Assembly (NCBI GenBank): GCA_009744235.1
Contig: WPHV01000002.1
Span: 248,001-312,000 of the forward strand
Length of the DNA stretch: 64,000 nucleotides
Source: Gillisella vitis
Lineage (GTDB): Bacteria > Pseudomonadota > Alphaproteobacteria > Rhizobiales > Rhizobiaceae
Direction: 5' to 3'
The translations under genes were made by a program, and so were the position numbers. Below the pieces are notes generated by a model. The model was not told the origin of the DNA, made no database searches, and saw nothing but the letters and a program-made list of their open reading frames with translations. Positions within the stretch are counted from its first letter, which is position 1, and each line of letters starts with the position of its first letter. Below, piece after piece: positions 51,744-61,159 of this stretch.

Positions 51744-54094
51744 GTCAGAACCTCATCCAGGGTTTTCATCAGGCGGCGCACGTCGAGCGGTTTGGTCAAA
51801 TACTGTGTCGCGCCTTTTTCCATCGCCATCATGCGTGTTTTTTCCGTGGCATCGGCGCTTATCACAACGACCGGAGTGGTTTGCGTCCGAGGATCGGCAC
51901 GCAAGGCGGCAAGCACCGATAGTCCATTCATGTCGGGCAGATCGACATCCAGCAAAATAAGGTCGGGATGATGCTCGAAGGCAAGCGTCAGGCCGAGGCC
52001 ACCCAACATGGCCGGAATGATCTTGGTCCTGAGACGGCGGCTCACGATGTTCTCGATCAGGTTGAGATTGACAAGGTTGTCCTCGATGCAAAGGACCGTG
52101 GCTTTGCCGGTCGCTCCGCTTGCCACTGCCCGTTTCTCATCTGTTTTAACGCTCTCTGCCACGGCGTAAGGGGCATGTGACACAGGAATATGGAGGGAAA
52201 ACACCGAGCCGGTCGCGCCACTCTCGGTCAGGAAAAGATCGCCATCCATGGCCCACATCAGATTGACCGACAGAGCAAGGCCAAGGCCTGTGCCGGTTGT
52301 GGCGTTTCGGTCGGTGCCAAGTCGCTCGAACGGCTTGAACAGCCGGTCTCTATCCACATCAGCAATTCCGCAGCCCGTATCGGTGATATCAACTGCGATG
52401 ATGTTTTCTGCCAAGCAATGAGCGGACAACCGGATCTCACCGCCATCCCTGTTGAATTTCACCGCATTGGAAAGCAGGTTCAGCAGCACCTGCAAAAAAC
52501 GACGACGATCCACCGCGACAATGGCTTGGCCCGCAGCCACCATCTCGACGCTGATCGTCAACCGCTTCGGTTCGGCCAAGGGAGCCGCCAGGGCAATGGC
52601 TTCCGTAACGATATCGTCCAATCCGACCGGCTCGATCAACAGTTCCATGCGGCCCGCCTCGATCCGGGCAATATCGAGAACTTCATCGATCAGGCTGAGC
52701 AGGTGCCGTCCGGCTCTGAGGATTTGCGCCAGACTTTCGCGCATCTCCTTATCCTCAATGTCCATGTCGAGGATCTGGGCAAAGCCCAGAACGGAGTTTA
52801 GGGGCGTGCGCAATTCATGGCTCATGCGCGACAGAAACTCGCTCTTGGCCTGGCTGGCCCGTTCGGCGTCACGCCGGGCGGTCAGCAGGGCCTCTTCGGT
52901 TCGTTTTCGATCCGTCACATCGCGGGTGATCTTGGAAAATCCCCGCAATTGTCCTTGCTTATCGCGCAGGGCTGTCATCACCACATTGGCCCAGAAGCGG
53001 CTGCCATCCTTGCGCAGCCGCCATCCCTCGTCTTCGACACGGCCAAAAGCGGCGGCCTGCGCCATTTCCTGAACCGGCAGTGTTTCTCGATGCTCAAGAG
53101 GATAGAATCGGGAGAAGTGCTGGCCGATGATGTCGTCGGCGCGGTACCCCTTGATACGCTCTGCACCGGCATTCCAGCTCACCACATTGCCATCGGCATC
53201 CAGCCCGAAAATACCGTAGTCGTGGACACCATCGACAAGCAGTCGGAAGCGTTCCTCGCTTTCCCGCAGCGCATCCTCGCGCGCTGTCAGCAAGCGGCTT
53301 GCTTCTTCGAGTGCGCTCGACAATTCACCGATTTCGTCTGTTGCATGTTCTGACAGCCTCAGGCTTTGGCCTTGGGCGAGGCGGCTGGCGGCCAGTTTCA
53401 GCCGGTTGACCCGCCGAACGATACCTTTCGACATCAGGACGATGGCGCCGATGCATCCAATAACGCCAGCGATGGCACCCAACAGGGTAATTCTTTGCGA
53501 CAGCGCCCGGATTTCATCGGCCTTGGCCGTTCGTTGCGCCAGAAGCGCATCTTCCCTCAGGCGCATCTCGGCGATCTGCAGACGCAGCTCGTCCAGGAAG
53601 GCTTTGTTGGCAATCAATGTCTGCCGCAAAGCTTCCGGAATCTGGTTATTCGAAACCGAACCCCGCATCAGCGAGGCAAGACCCTTCAGCTTTTTATCGA
53701 CCAGCGGTTCCATCCGGTTCAGCCGCTCGAGCTGTTCCGCATCGGTGATCAGAGGGCGCATCGCGGCAAATACTGCAGGCAATTCTGTCACAGCTTTCTC
53801 GTAGGGGGCGAGGAACGTTTCGTCGCGGGTTAGAAGATATCCCCGCACGCCGGAAGCTCCTTCGGCCAATAAAGCGTGCAATTCCAGAATATCCAGTTGA
53901 ATGGCGAAGGTCACGCGCACGTAATTTTCCGCCTTTCGGCTTTCCCGGTCGGCGAGAAAGACGGAGCCGAGGGCAATGAGAAGACAGGCCAGGGGCAGGG
54001 CAATCACGATCAGGCCTTTGACAGCCAAAGGCTGGTTGAGAAAGCGAAAGCGGCTGTGGGCGGACACCATGGTCTTTGCCGCGATATCCGTCAT
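51740..54094 (-). CDS. Hybrid sensor histidine kinase: CHASE3-HAMP-PAS-HisKA-HATPase-REC
   Basis: 784 residues. Membrane segments at about 28-48 and 203-222 flank a periplasmic CHASE3-like region (EGASGVRGYLLTRDETFLAPY). HAMP follows, then PAS (about 285-390, FGLDADGNVVSWNAGAERIKGY), HisKA with SHELRTPLNSVLGF, HATPase with NLLSNAVKFN, DTGCGI and GTGLGL, and a C-terminal receiver (about 665-784) with LLDVDLPDMNG and Lys in YLTKPLD. It overlaps the neighbouring NarL-type regulator and the single-domain regulator, giving a tightly coupled operon. The signal is unknown; CHASE3 domains usually sense an extracellular or envelope cue. Confidence 0.88.
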   Translation of the reverse strand: MTDIAAKTMVSAHSRFRFLNQPLAVKGLIVIALPLACLLIALGSVFLADRESRKAENYVRVTFAIQLDILELHALLAEGASGVRGYLLTRDETFLAPYEKAVTELPAVFAAMRPLITDAEQLERLNRMEPLVDKKLKGLASLMRGSVSNNQIPEALRQTLIANKAFLDELRLQIAEMRLREDALLAQRTAKADEIRALSQRITLLGAIAGVIGCIGAIVLMSKGIVRRVNRLKLAASRLAQGQSLRLSEHATDEIGELSSALEEASRLLTAREDALRESEERFRLLVDGVHDYGIFGLDADGNVVSWNAGAERIKGYRADDIIGQHFSRFYPLEHRETLPVQEMAQAAAFGRVEDEGWRLRKDGSRFWANVVMTALRDKQGQLRGFSKITRDVTDRKRTEEALLTARRDAERASQAKSEFLSRMSHELRTPLNSVLGFAQILDMDIEDKEMRESLAQILRAGRHLLSLIDEVLDIARIEAGRMELLIEPVGLDDIVTEAIALAAPLAEPKRLTISVEMVAAGQAIVAVDRRRFLQVLLNLLSNAVKFNRDGGEIRLSAHCLAENIIAVDITDTGCGIADVDRDRLFKPFERLGTDRNATTGTGLGLALSVNLMWAMDGDLFLTESGATGSVFSLHIPVSHAPYAVAESVKTDEKRAVASGATGKATVLCIEDNLVNLNLIENIVSRRLRTKIIPAMLGGLGLTLAFEHHPDLILLDVDLPDMNGLSVLAALRADPRTQTTPVVVISADATEKTRMMAMEKGATQYLTKPLDVRRLMKTLDEVLT

Positions 54095-54744
54095 GATGCC
54101 TCCCCCTCAACCAATCCGGCCTGCGCTGCCAGCACCGCTGCCTGGGTTCGGTCGCCCACCCGCAATTTCGCAATGATGCGCTCGACATGGACCTTGACCG
54201 TACCCGGAGCGATGGACAGTCTGCGGGCGATTTCCTTGTTGGTCGCGCCCCGTGCCACTTCCTGCAGGATTTCCCGCTCACGGGCGGTCAGCTGCGAAAT
54301 GGCGTCCTCGGCTGGCGATGTGCGCGAGACGCGGGTCAGCATCCGCCGTACCAATCCAGTATCGAAAAACTCCTGGCCGTCGAGAACAGCCCGGATCATC
54401 CGCAACAATGTGTCACGCCGCACATCCTTCAGCGCGTAGCCACTGGCTCCGGCCTTAACGGCTGCTTCCAGATAGTCGAGGCTGTCATGCATCGTCAGCA
54501 TCATGATCCGCGTCGATGGTGATACGCGGCGGATTTCTGTCGCTGCCGCCAACCCGTCCATCGGTGTCATCCTGATATCGAGCAGGGCGATGTCAGGCAA
54601 AAGCCTTGCGGCAAGCGCGATTGCTTCCAGGCCATCTCGCGCTTCGGCCACGACCTCCAGGTCCGGTGCACCCGACAGGACCGAAATAATGCCGGATCGG
54701 GCCAGATCATGGTCGTCGGCAATCAGAATACGCGCTTTGGTCAT
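54091..54744 (-). CDS. NarL/LuxR-family response regulator
   Basis: 217 residues. Receiver with DDHD near the N-terminus, phosphoacceptor Asp in IALLDIRMTPMDG, Lys in GYALKDV, and a LuxR-type helix-turn-helix at about 150-210 (LTAREREILQEVARG, APGTVKVHVERIIAKL). Start at ATG 54744 overlaps the stop of the upstream kinase; an open frame extends further but would leave the receiver with a long non-homologous lead. The upstream cytoplasmic kinase is its natural partner. Confidence 0.88.
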   Translation of the reverse strand: MTKARILIADDHDLARSGIISVLSGAPDLEVVAEARDGLEAIALAARLLPDIALLDIRMTPMDGLAAATEIRRVSPSTRIMMLTMHDSLDYLEAAVKAGASGYALKDVRRDTLLRMIRAVLDGQEFFDTGLVRRMLTRVSRTSPAEDAISQLTAREREILQEVARGATNKEIARRLSIAPGTVKVHVERIIAKLRVGDRTQAAVLAAQAGLVEGEAS

Positions 54745-55835
54745 TGGCTCTGGTCTTTTTCGGTAAGGGGAACCCGGGCGATCAGCCGCGTGCCTTGATG
54801 GGGGGCGCTGATGATGTCCAGCGTGCCGTTGACAAGCGATAGTCGCTCTTGCATGGCCGACAGACCGATCCCGAAGCCACGGACGGGTTTGTTTTCGCCT
54901 TGCCCTGCGGAAAGGGAAAAACCGCAACCATCGTCGCTCGCCTCAAGGACGACATGACCGGCATCAATCCGCAATTGCACATGCAGATTTTGGCCGCCCG
55001 CATGTTTGCGGGCATTGGTGATCGCTTCCTGCGCCACACGATAAAGAACGATTTCAATGGCCTGAGGCAGGCGGCCATCCGGCAACCGGTTGTCCAGCCG
55101 ACAGGCGATCTCATCGACGGTGTCCAGCTTTGCACCGATGGCGGCTGGCAGGCCAAGGTCATCAAGTTCGGCGGGCCGCAAGTCGGCAATCGCGTGGCGG
55201 ATATCCTGGATCGCCAGGCGGGCAATCTCACTGCATTGATCGACCTTTTTTGCGAGTGCCACCGTCAAAGCCGGATCTGCTTCCAATGCCTGCAAGTGAT
55301 GCAGCAGACTGACGAGGGTCTGGGCCACGCCATCATGCAGGTCATAGGCAATATGGCTGCGTTCCCGTTCCTGTGTGGAGAGAATGGCAGCCAACAATTG
55401 CGCAAGCTGCTTTTCTCGCTCGGCAAGCACCAGGAGCAAGGCTTCCCGCTCCTGTTCGCGTTCGTCAGCAAAAATGGCTGCGGCGAGAAGGTCGGCGACG
55501 ATCTGAAGACTGGTTTTATCCTCGTCGCTTATGCTTGCGATGGATCGATCCTCGAAGGTGATGACCGTCCGACCATCCATACTTGCCATGGCGTTATCGG
55601 CAATCGTCTGGTGTCGCTCTGCTGGAGGACGCAAATGAATTGTCGAGCCGCCGCAAAAGCTGCCGATCAATCCGGTGATTTCGGTGATCGCGCGCGCGTG
55701 TGGATAGCGATCAAGGCTGGCGCGTGTTTCCACGATCAGACGTAGCCGGCTGGCCCTGGCTTCCGCTTCGCGGTAAAGTTTCCGCAATTCCTGGATGGGA
55801 GACGCAAGGTGTTCCGGGTCCGTCGCCGTCGTCAT
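54741..55835 (-). CDS. NarX-type histidine kinase without membrane segments
   Basis: 364 residues. N-terminal GAF-like sensory part (about 40-135), short coiled coil, HisKA_3 dimer domain with phosphoacceptor His in SHIAYDLHDGVAQTLVSLLHHL, and an HATPase with QEAITNARKHAGG, SDDGCGF and GFGIGLSAMQERL. No membrane segment, so it senses a cytoplasmic signal. First gene of a four-gene operon of overlapping two-component genes. A 40-bp perfect palindrome lies 35 bases upstream of its start. Confidence 0.87.
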   Translation of the reverse strand: MTTATDPEHLASPIQELRKLYREAEARASRLRLIVETRASLDRYPHARAITEITGLIGSFCGGSTIHLRPPAERHQTIADNAMASMDGRTVITFEDRSIASISDEDKTSLQIVADLLAAAIFADEREQEREALLLVLAEREKQLAQLLAAILSTQERERSHIAYDLHDGVAQTLVSLLHHLQALEADPALTVALAKKVDQCSEIARLAIQDIRHAIADLRPAELDDLGLPAAIGAKLDTVDEIACRLDNRLPDGRLPQAIEIVLYRVAQEAITNARKHAGGQNLHVQLRIDAGHVVLEASDDGCGFSLSAGQGENKPVRGFGIGLSAMQERLSLVNGTLDIISAPHQGTRLIARVPLTEKDQSQ

Positions 55836-55869
55836 TCGTCATCATGCTCCTGTATCAAGGCGCGTTCGT

Positions 55870-55909
55870 CTACAGCCCCGTGCGCCATATATGGCGCACG
55901 GGGCTGTAG
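55870..55909. repeat. Perfect 40-bp palindrome upstream of the two-component operon
   Basis: The half-sites 55870-55889 (begins CTACAGCCCCGTGCGCC) and 55890-55909 are exact reverse complements without a loop. It lies between the kinase (-) and the secreted protein gene (+). It could fold as a cruciform or form a strong RNA stem in the kinase leader. Confidence 0.7.
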
Positions 55910-55922
55910 CTCTTTATATCTG

Positions 55923-55970
55923 CTGCATAATTTTCTCTTTAAACCGATTCCGGTTTAAAGAATTATGCAG
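55923..55970. repeat. Intergenic palindromic repeat
   Basis: Arms CTGCATAATT (55923-55932) and AATTATGCAG (55961-55970) enclose CTTTAAACCG (55937-55946) and CGGTTTAAAG (55951-55960) with an ATTC loop. It forms a near-perfect hairpin typical of rhizobial interspersed repeats. Confidence 0.6.
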
Positions 55971-56133
55971 TAGCCGATGTGAGAGATAGGACCCCGGAGG
56001 GCCAGTTTACATAGGCCATTCGGCATATCCTTTCGACACCATGCGGCAGACGTAACAGCCCTTCTTGATCGCCACCTTTCTAAGCAACCGACCGGCGTTT
56101 GGCTTGGCTCGGGCTTGATAAAGGAGCACTTTC

Positions 56134-56598
56134 ATGCAGAAAATTCTTTTGGCACTCGGTGTAACCGCCGTTCTCTCGGTATCGTCTTTTGCCGCACCCG
56201 CGATGGCACAAGAGTGCGCGCCGGTGACCGAGGGACAGGTGGAAAAGTTGTTTGACCGTTGGAACACGTCCCTTGCGACGCTCGATCCGGAGAAAGTTGT
56301 CGCCAATTATGAGGATGACGCAGTTCTCCTGGCGACCTTGTCGAACCAGCCGCGGCTGACGCAGGACGAGCGTCGCGCGTATTTTGTCGATTTTCTGAAA
56401 AAGAAGCCTCAGGGCGTGGTCAATAACAGGACGATCAAGCTGGGCTGCAATACGGCCATTGATACCGGCGTCTACACGTTCACGCTTGCGGATGGCACGA
56501 AGGTTCCGGCTCGCTACACCTTCACCTATGACTATGATGGCGGAAAATGGCTGATTTCCTCCCATCACTCTTCGGCAATGCCGGAACGCACGTCGTAA
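56134..56598 (+). CDS. Secreted NTF2/SnoaL-like protein (DUF4440/CaMKII-association-domain type)
   Basis: 154 residues with a signal peptide (cut near APAMA). The mature part has an NTF2-like core: VEKLFDRWNTSLATLDPEKVVANYEDDAVLL, SNQPRLTQDERRAYFVDFLKKKP, VYTFTLADGTKVPARYTFTYDYDGGKWLISSHHSS. Proteins of this fold are periplasmic with unclear roles; I cannot name a ligand. Two cysteines (QECAP and LGCNT) may form a disulfide. AAGGAG precedes the ATG. Stands alone, ended by a strong terminator. Confidence 0.78.
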   Translation: MQKILLALGVTAVLSVSSFAAPAMAQECAPVTEGQVEKLFDRWNTSLATLDPEKVVANYEDDAVLLATLSNQPRLTQDERRAYFVDFLKKKPQGVVNNRTIKLGCNTAIDTGVYTFTLADGTKVPARYTFTYDYDGGKWLISSHHSSAMPERTS

Positions 56599-56610
56599 AC
56601 GCACCTTATG

Positions 56611-56646
56611 TGCATGTCGCCGCGCTCGGATGCGCGGCGACATGCA
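56611..56646. terminator. Bidirectional terminator
   Basis: Perfect 15-bp stem TGCATGTCGCCGCGC (56611-56625) and GCGCGGCGACATGCA (56632-56646) with a 6-nt loop, between the secreted-protein gene (+) and the MFS transporter (-). Confidence 0.75.
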
Positions 56647-56660
56647 ATGGCATTGTTAGT

Positions 56661-57935
56661 TTATGCAGCTGTTCTGGAACCGAGCGCGCCATAATAGGCG
56701 ATATAGACGTAGCAGAAGATCGGCATCAGGAAGGCGAGGTGGATGCCGACCGTATCGGCAAGTCCGCCCTGTACCAGGGGCAACAACGCGCCGCCGACAA
56801 TGGCGAGGCAAAGAATGCCGGAACCCTGGCTGGTATGGCGACCGAGGCCCTTCAGCGCCAGGCTGAAAATGGTCGGGAACATGATCGAGTTGAAGAAGCC
56901 GATCGACAACACGCACCACATTGCGACATGGCCTGTGGTCAGCACGGTAACCAGCAGCAGAATACCGGCTGCGACCGCATTGAAGGCCAGAACCTTGCCA
57001 TCATCCATATAGCGCATCACGGCGGAACCGATGAAACGCCCGATCATGGCACCGCCCCAGAAATAGGAGACGTAATGCGCGGCGGTCTGTTCCGGCAGGC
57101 CGGCAATGCTGGGTTCGGCCATGAAGTTGACCAGGAAGCTGCCAATGCTGACTTCCGCGCCGACATAAAGAAAAATCCCGACAGCGCCGAGAACCAGATG
57201 GCGATAGCCCCAGGCAGAGCCGGACACATCGCTGGACTTTGCATCTTCCTCGGCCTCAACGGCTGGCAATTTCAACGCTGCGAAAATGGCAGCGAGAACA
57301 AGGAAGGCGGCAGCCAGCATCAGATAAGGAAACTTCACCGCTGCGGCTTCCGCCATGCGCAGGGCGTCCATCTGCTCCGGTGTGGCATTTTCAACGGCAG
57401 CCGTTGCCGAAGACAGGATGAGGAAGGCGCCGAAAATCGGCGCGACCGTGGTGCCCAGCGAATTGAAGGCCTGGGTCAGCGTAAGACGGCTGGAAGCCGT
57501 TTCAGGGGCACCCAGCACGGTAACATAGGGGTTTGCCGCCACCTGGAGAATAGTGACGCCCGCCGCCAGCACGAACAACGCGCCGAGAAACAGGCCATAG
57601 ACCCGCAGGCTTGCGGCGGGGATGAACAAAGCGCAGCCGATGGCGGCAACGAGAAGACCCGTAACAATACCCCATTTATAGCTGATGCGTTTGACGAGAG
57701 CCCCTGCGGGCAAGGAAACGATAAAATAAGCGCCGAAGAAGCACAGCTGGATCAACATGGTCTGCGTGTAATTCAGCTGAAATACGTTTTTCAGATGCGG
57801 TATGAGAATATCGTTGAGGCAGGTGATGAAGCCCCAGAGGAAGAAAAGAGAGGTCAGCGCGATCAGCGGACCGGTATAGGAGCGGCTGGCTCCTGCGTGC
57901 GCGGTTTGCGACGCGCCTGTTTGAATTCCTGCCAT
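56661..57935 (-). CDS. Glucose/galactose/fucose-type MFS transporter
   Basis: 424 residues with twelve membrane segments of the FucP-type major facilitator family: [80 protein letters not shown], and [24 protein letters not shown]. These are sugar:proton symporters. The start is placed at ATG 57935 because the preceding in-frame extension (to 58115) lacks hydrophobic or conserved sequence. No sugar enzyme gene is adjacent, so the substrate is not defined. Confidence 0.87.
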   Translation of the reverse strand: MAGIQTGASQTAHAGASRSYTGPLIALTSLFFLWGFITCLNDILIPHLKNVFQLNYTQTMLIQLCFFGAYFIVSLPAGALVKRISYKWGIVTGLLVAAIGCALFIPAASLRVYGLFLGALFVLAAGVTILQVAANPYVTVLGAPETASSRLTLTQAFNSLGTTVAPIFGAFLILSSATAAVENATPEQMDALRMAEAAAVKFPYLMLAAAFLVLAAIFAALKLPAVEAEEDAKSSDVSGSAWGYRHLVLGAVGIFLYVGAEVSIGSFLVNFMAEPSIAGLPEQTAAHYVSYFWGGAMIGRFIGSAVMRYMDDGKVLAFNAVAAGILLLVTVLTTGHVAMWCVLSIGFFNSIMFPTIFSLALKGLGRHTSQGSGILCLAIVGGALLPLVQGGLADTVGIHLAFLMPIFCYVYIAYYGALGSRTAA

Positions 57936-58124
57936 TTTCGGTTCTTTTTTCTTGATGCGGCGCAGCGGGAATACTGCGGCATGGATTAACGATCTGGCGG
58001 AGCGATGGCCGTAGTTGCGGCTCGAATACGCAAGTGCCGGCCCGCAACGCGGAGGAGAACGTGATTGTTCCGCAAAAAAGCCTGACCGTGATTTCGGCGT
58101 GTTGGCTGCGGGCAACCGCGACTG

Positions 58125-58256
58125 ACAACTGTCCGGTTGGGAGGACGATCAGTTGTAAGCCCTGTTGGCTTATCGCTCCTGATAGGGCACCGCAAGAAGA
58201 TGCAGGGTGTAATCCCGTGCAATTTGAGGGACCGAGCCTTTCGGCCCGGTTTTCTC
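58125..58256 (+). ncRNA. Candidate small RNA with intrinsic terminator
   Basis: In gap 57936-58366, where no protein gene is seen, the + strand shows successive hairpins: ACAACTG/CAGTTGT (58125-58131, 58150-58156), TAAGCC/GGCTTA (58156-58161, 58167-58172), GCAGGG/CCC-TGC (58202-58219), and a terminator CCGAGCC/GGCCCGG (58232-58238, 58243-58249; one mismatch) followed by TTTTCT. No + strand gene lies upstream for it to terminate. I do not recognise a known RNA family, and no promoter was clearly seen, so this is tentative. Confidence 0.33.
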
Positions 58257-58366
58257 TATGTGTTTGAGATATTGATAATTTATACAAGGCGAAGATGTGT
58301 AAACATCCTCCAGCATCGTGCGGTTTCCAGTTTGCCGCACGATGCTTTAGCCTTGTGACGCCTGGG

Positions 58367-59404
58367 TCAGGCGCTTGCCGGATAGACTTTCCAGCGTTTG
58401 GGGCGGAAGGATATCCCGGTTCGGGTGGCGGCGGGATGATCGACGGGAACGTCGATTTCCGCCAGATGCCGTGCGCCGCCAAGCTCCAGTTCCAGACGGC
58501 GGGTTCCCGACAGTCTTCGGCTGCTGATCACCGTTCCGGCAAAGCAGCCGCCACACCCATCGACAATCTCGACTTCCTGCGGCCTGAAGAACAGCGTCGC
58601 ATTGCCGTTGCCTTCGGATTTAAGCCCGGTCGGCCGGTCATCAAGCCAGATCTCGCCGGATTCGATGCGCACCGGCAGCGCCGAGGATTCACCGATGAAG
58701 CGGTGAACGAATGGGGCCGCCGGATTGTCATAGACGTCGTCGGCGGTGCCGACCTGCTCGATGCGGCCCTGGCTCATCACCACCACCCGGTCGGCAAGTT
58801 CCAGCGCCTCTTCCTGGTCGTGTGTCACGAACACGGTGGTATGGCCGGTGCGATCATGAATCTCCCGCAGCCAGCGGCGCAAATCCTTGCGGACCTGGGC
58901 GTCGAGAGCGCCGAAAGGCTCGTCCAGCAGCAGCACCTTTGGCTCGATTGCCATGGCGCGGGCCAGTGCCACGCGCTGACGCTGACCACCGGAGAGCTGG
59001 GCAGGATAGCGCTTTTCGAGGCCCGACAACTGTACGAAATCGAGCAGCTCCAAGGCCCGCTTGCGAATTTCCGCCTTGGGCGGACGCGACGACTTTGGTC
59101 GAACGGTGAGGCCGAAGCCGACATTTTCCAGCACGGTCATATGCTTGAACAGCGCATAGTGCTGGAACACGAAGCCGACTTGCCGTTCCTGCACGGTCTT
59201 GCGCGACGCATCGTCGTCGCCGAAGAAAATCTGGCCAGCACTTGGCCGCTCAAGCCCGGCGATTAGCCGCAGCAAGGTGGTTTTTCCCGAACCGGAGGGG
59301 CCGACAAGCGCGATCAGCTCGCCGGAGCGGATGTCCAGCGACAGTTCGTGGAGGGCGGCGGTCGCGTTGAAGTCCTTGCGGATATTGCGAATATTCAGTT
59401 CCAT
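58367..59404 (-). CDS. cysA: Sulfate/thiosulfate ABC transporter ATPase CysA
   Basis: 345 residues. Walker A GPSGSGKTT, Q-loop VFQHYALFKHMTVLENVGFGL, signature LSGGQRQR, Walker B VLLLDEPFGALDAQVR, switch His in VTHD, then the TOBE-type C-terminal domain (FFRPQEVEI). The start MELNIRNIRKDF is placed at ATG 59404; a TTG at 59422 overlapping the cysW stop is possible. Order cysT-cysW-cysA with the binding protein first is the usual sulfate operon in alpha-proteobacteria. Confidence 0.93.
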   Translation of the reverse strand: MELNIRNIRKDFNATAALHELSLDIRSGELIALVGPSGSGKTTLLRLIAGLERPSAGQIFFGDDDASRKTVQERQVGFVFQHYALFKHMTVLENVGFGLTVRPKSSRPPKAEIRKRALELLDFVQLSGLEKRYPAQLSGGQRQRVALARAMAIEPKVLLLDEPFGALDAQVRKDLRRWLREIHDRTGHTTVFVTHDQEEALELADRVVVMSQGRIEQVGTADDVYDNPAAPFVHRFIGESSALPVRIESGEIWLDDRPTGLKSEGNGNATLFFRPQEVEIVDGCGGCFAGTVISSRRLSGTRRLELELGGARHLAEIDVPVDHPAATRTGISFRPKRWKVYPASA

Positions 59405-59418
59405 GAGCGAATTCCCGA

Positions 59419-60288
59419 TCAATGCCCACGGGCAGCCGACAATTGGTCGGCATAGCGCAGTTCAATGGTTGTCTTGAGGACGAGAGTGACCAATGCCAGC
59501 CCGGCCAGCAGTGAAGCGACCGCGAAGGCGGCGGCGAAGTTATATTCGTTATAGAGAATTTCGATATGCAGCGGCATTGTGTTGGTCACGCCCCGGATAT
59601 GGCCTGATACGACCGAAACCGCGCCGAATTCGCCCATGGCCCGGGCATTGCAGAGCAGCACGCCATAGAGCAGCCCCCAGCGGATATTCGGTAGAGTGAC
59701 CCGCCAGAAGGTCTGCCAGCCACTGGCACCGAGGCTGATTGCGGCCTCTTCATCGCCAGTACCCTGCTCCTGCATGACCGGGATCAGTTCGCGCGCCACG
59801 AAAGGAAAGGTGACGAAAATCGTCGCCAGCACGATGCCCGGCACGGCAAACAGGATTTCGACGCCATGCGTGCGCAACCACGGTCCCAGCAGGCTGTTGG
59901 AGCCGAACAGCAGCACATAGACCAGACCTGATATGACCGGTGACACCGAAAACGGCAAGTCGATCAGGGTAATCAGGAAGGCCTTGCCGCGAAATTCGAA
60001 TTTCGCAATCGCCCACGCGGCCGCGACCCCGAAGATCACGTTGGCGGGAACGGCAATCGCTGCGACCAGCAGCGTCAGCCGCATGGCTGAGAGGGCATCT
60101 GGTTCAACAAGCGCTTCCAGCCAGGCGCTGGCGCCATTGCGGAATGCCTCGGAAAACACCGCCACCAGCGGAAGCATGAGGAACAGCAGTAGGAATAGCA
60201 GCGACACGAGGATGAGCAGACATTGGACGACGGGCGTCTCGGTCGTCGCTCGATGAAAGGTAGGGGAGTGGCGGTCAGTCATTGCCAT
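59419..60288 (-). CDS. cysW: Sulfate ABC transporter permease CysW
   Basis: 289 residues with six membrane segments. Characteristic of Cys[39 protein letters not shown], coupling loop [41 protein letters not shown], and [24 protein letters not shown]. The ATG at 60288 has GGAG upstream and lies inside the end of cysT (14-bp overlap), so translation is coupled. It pairs with CysT. Confidence 0.93.
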   Translation of the reverse strand: MAMTDRHSPTFHRATTETPVVQCLLILVSLLFLLLFLMLPLVAVFSEAFRNGASAWLEALVEPDALSAMRLTLLVAAIAVPANVIFGVAAAWAIAKFEFRGKAFLITLIDLPFSVSPVISGLVYVLLFGSNSLLGPWLRTHGVEILFAVPGIVLATIFVTFPFVARELIPVMQEQGTGDEEAAISLGASGWQTFWRVTLPNIRWGLLYGVLLCNARAMGEFGAVSVVSGHIRGVTNTMPLHIEILYNEYNFAAAFAVASLLAGLALVTLVLKTTIELRYADQLSAARGH

Positions 60289-61132
60289 ATTTTCTCCGGC
60301 TTGCGGCCTGAATGAGATTGATCAACAGAAGCATGGCAAAGGAAATCGCCAGCATCACCGCACCGACGGCGGTTGCGCCCGCATAGTTGAACTCCTCCAG
60401 CCGGATGACAATGAGAAGCGGTGCGATTTCAGACACATAGGGGACATTGCCGGCCACGAAGATCACTGATCCATATTCCCCGACCCCGCGCGCCAGTGCA
60501 AGGGCAAAGCCGGTCATGATGGCCGGTGCCAGACCCGGCAGCAGCACTTTGAATATTGTCGCGAAGCGGCTGGCACCCAGCGTTGCCGCGGCTTCCTCCA
60601 CGTCGCGGTCGATTTCTTCCATGACCGGTTGCACGGTGCGCACCACGAAGGGCAGGCCGATAAACACCATGGCAACGACGATGCCAGCCTGGGTATAGGC
60701 GACTTTCAGGCCAAGCGGCGCAAGAAGCGAGCCGACCCAGCCGTTTGGCGCGTAGAGCGAGGCAAGGGCGATCCCGGCAACGGCAGTCGGTAGCGCAAAA
60801 GGCAGATCGACCATCGCGTCGATGATCCGCCGTCCCCAGAAATTGTAGCGCACCAGCACCCAGGCGACCAGCACGCCGAATACGACATTGAGGATAGCCG
60901 CCAGGATGGCCGAGCCGAAGCTGACCTTCAGGGCGCCAAGCGTTCTGCGGTCAGACGCGATATGCCAGAAATCCGTCCAGCCCAATTCGGCGGAACGCCA
61001 GACCAGACCGGACAGGGGAATGAGAACGATGAGGGCGAGGTAAAACACCGTAAAGCCGAACGTTAACCCGAATCCGGGAAGAACGCTCGGCTGACGGAAT
61101 TGCCACCTGCCTTGAACAGGACTATGGGCCAT
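60275..61132 (-). CDS. cysT: Sulfate ABC transporter permease CysT (CysU)
   Basis: 285 residues with the CysT pattern: [48 protein letters not shown], coupling loop [38 protein letters not shown], and [16 protein letters not shown]. It forms the membrane channel with CysW. Preceded by the binding-protein gene by 27 bases on the minus strand, and overlapping cysW. Confidence 0.93.
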   Translation of the reverse strand: MAHSPVQGRWQFRQPSVLPGFGLTFGFTVFYLALIVLIPLSGLVWRSAELGWTDFWHIASDRRTLGALKVSFGSAILAAILNVVFGVLVAWVLVRYNFWGRRIIDAMVDLPFALPTAVAGIALASLYAPNGWVGSLLAPLGLKVAYTQAGIVVAMVFIGLPFVVRTVQPVMEEIDRDVEEAAATLGASRFATIFKVLLPGLAPAIMTGFALALARGVGEYGSVIFVAGNVPYVSEIAPLLIVIRLEEFNYAGATAVGAVMLAISFAMLLLINLIQAASRRKYGND

Positions 61133-61159
61133 TCTGATTTTCTTACTTTCTGAGCAGTC

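Noticed and set aside
56547..57989. 480-codon + strand open frame opposite the MFS transporter
   Set aside because: Composition is that of an antisense frame; the minus strand has twelve membrane segments and family motifs.
58180..58260. Cobalamin-type riboswitch
   Set aside because: A GGTG-AATCCC-like stretch is suggestive, but the other conserved B12-box parts are missing and no cobalamin gene follows on that strand.
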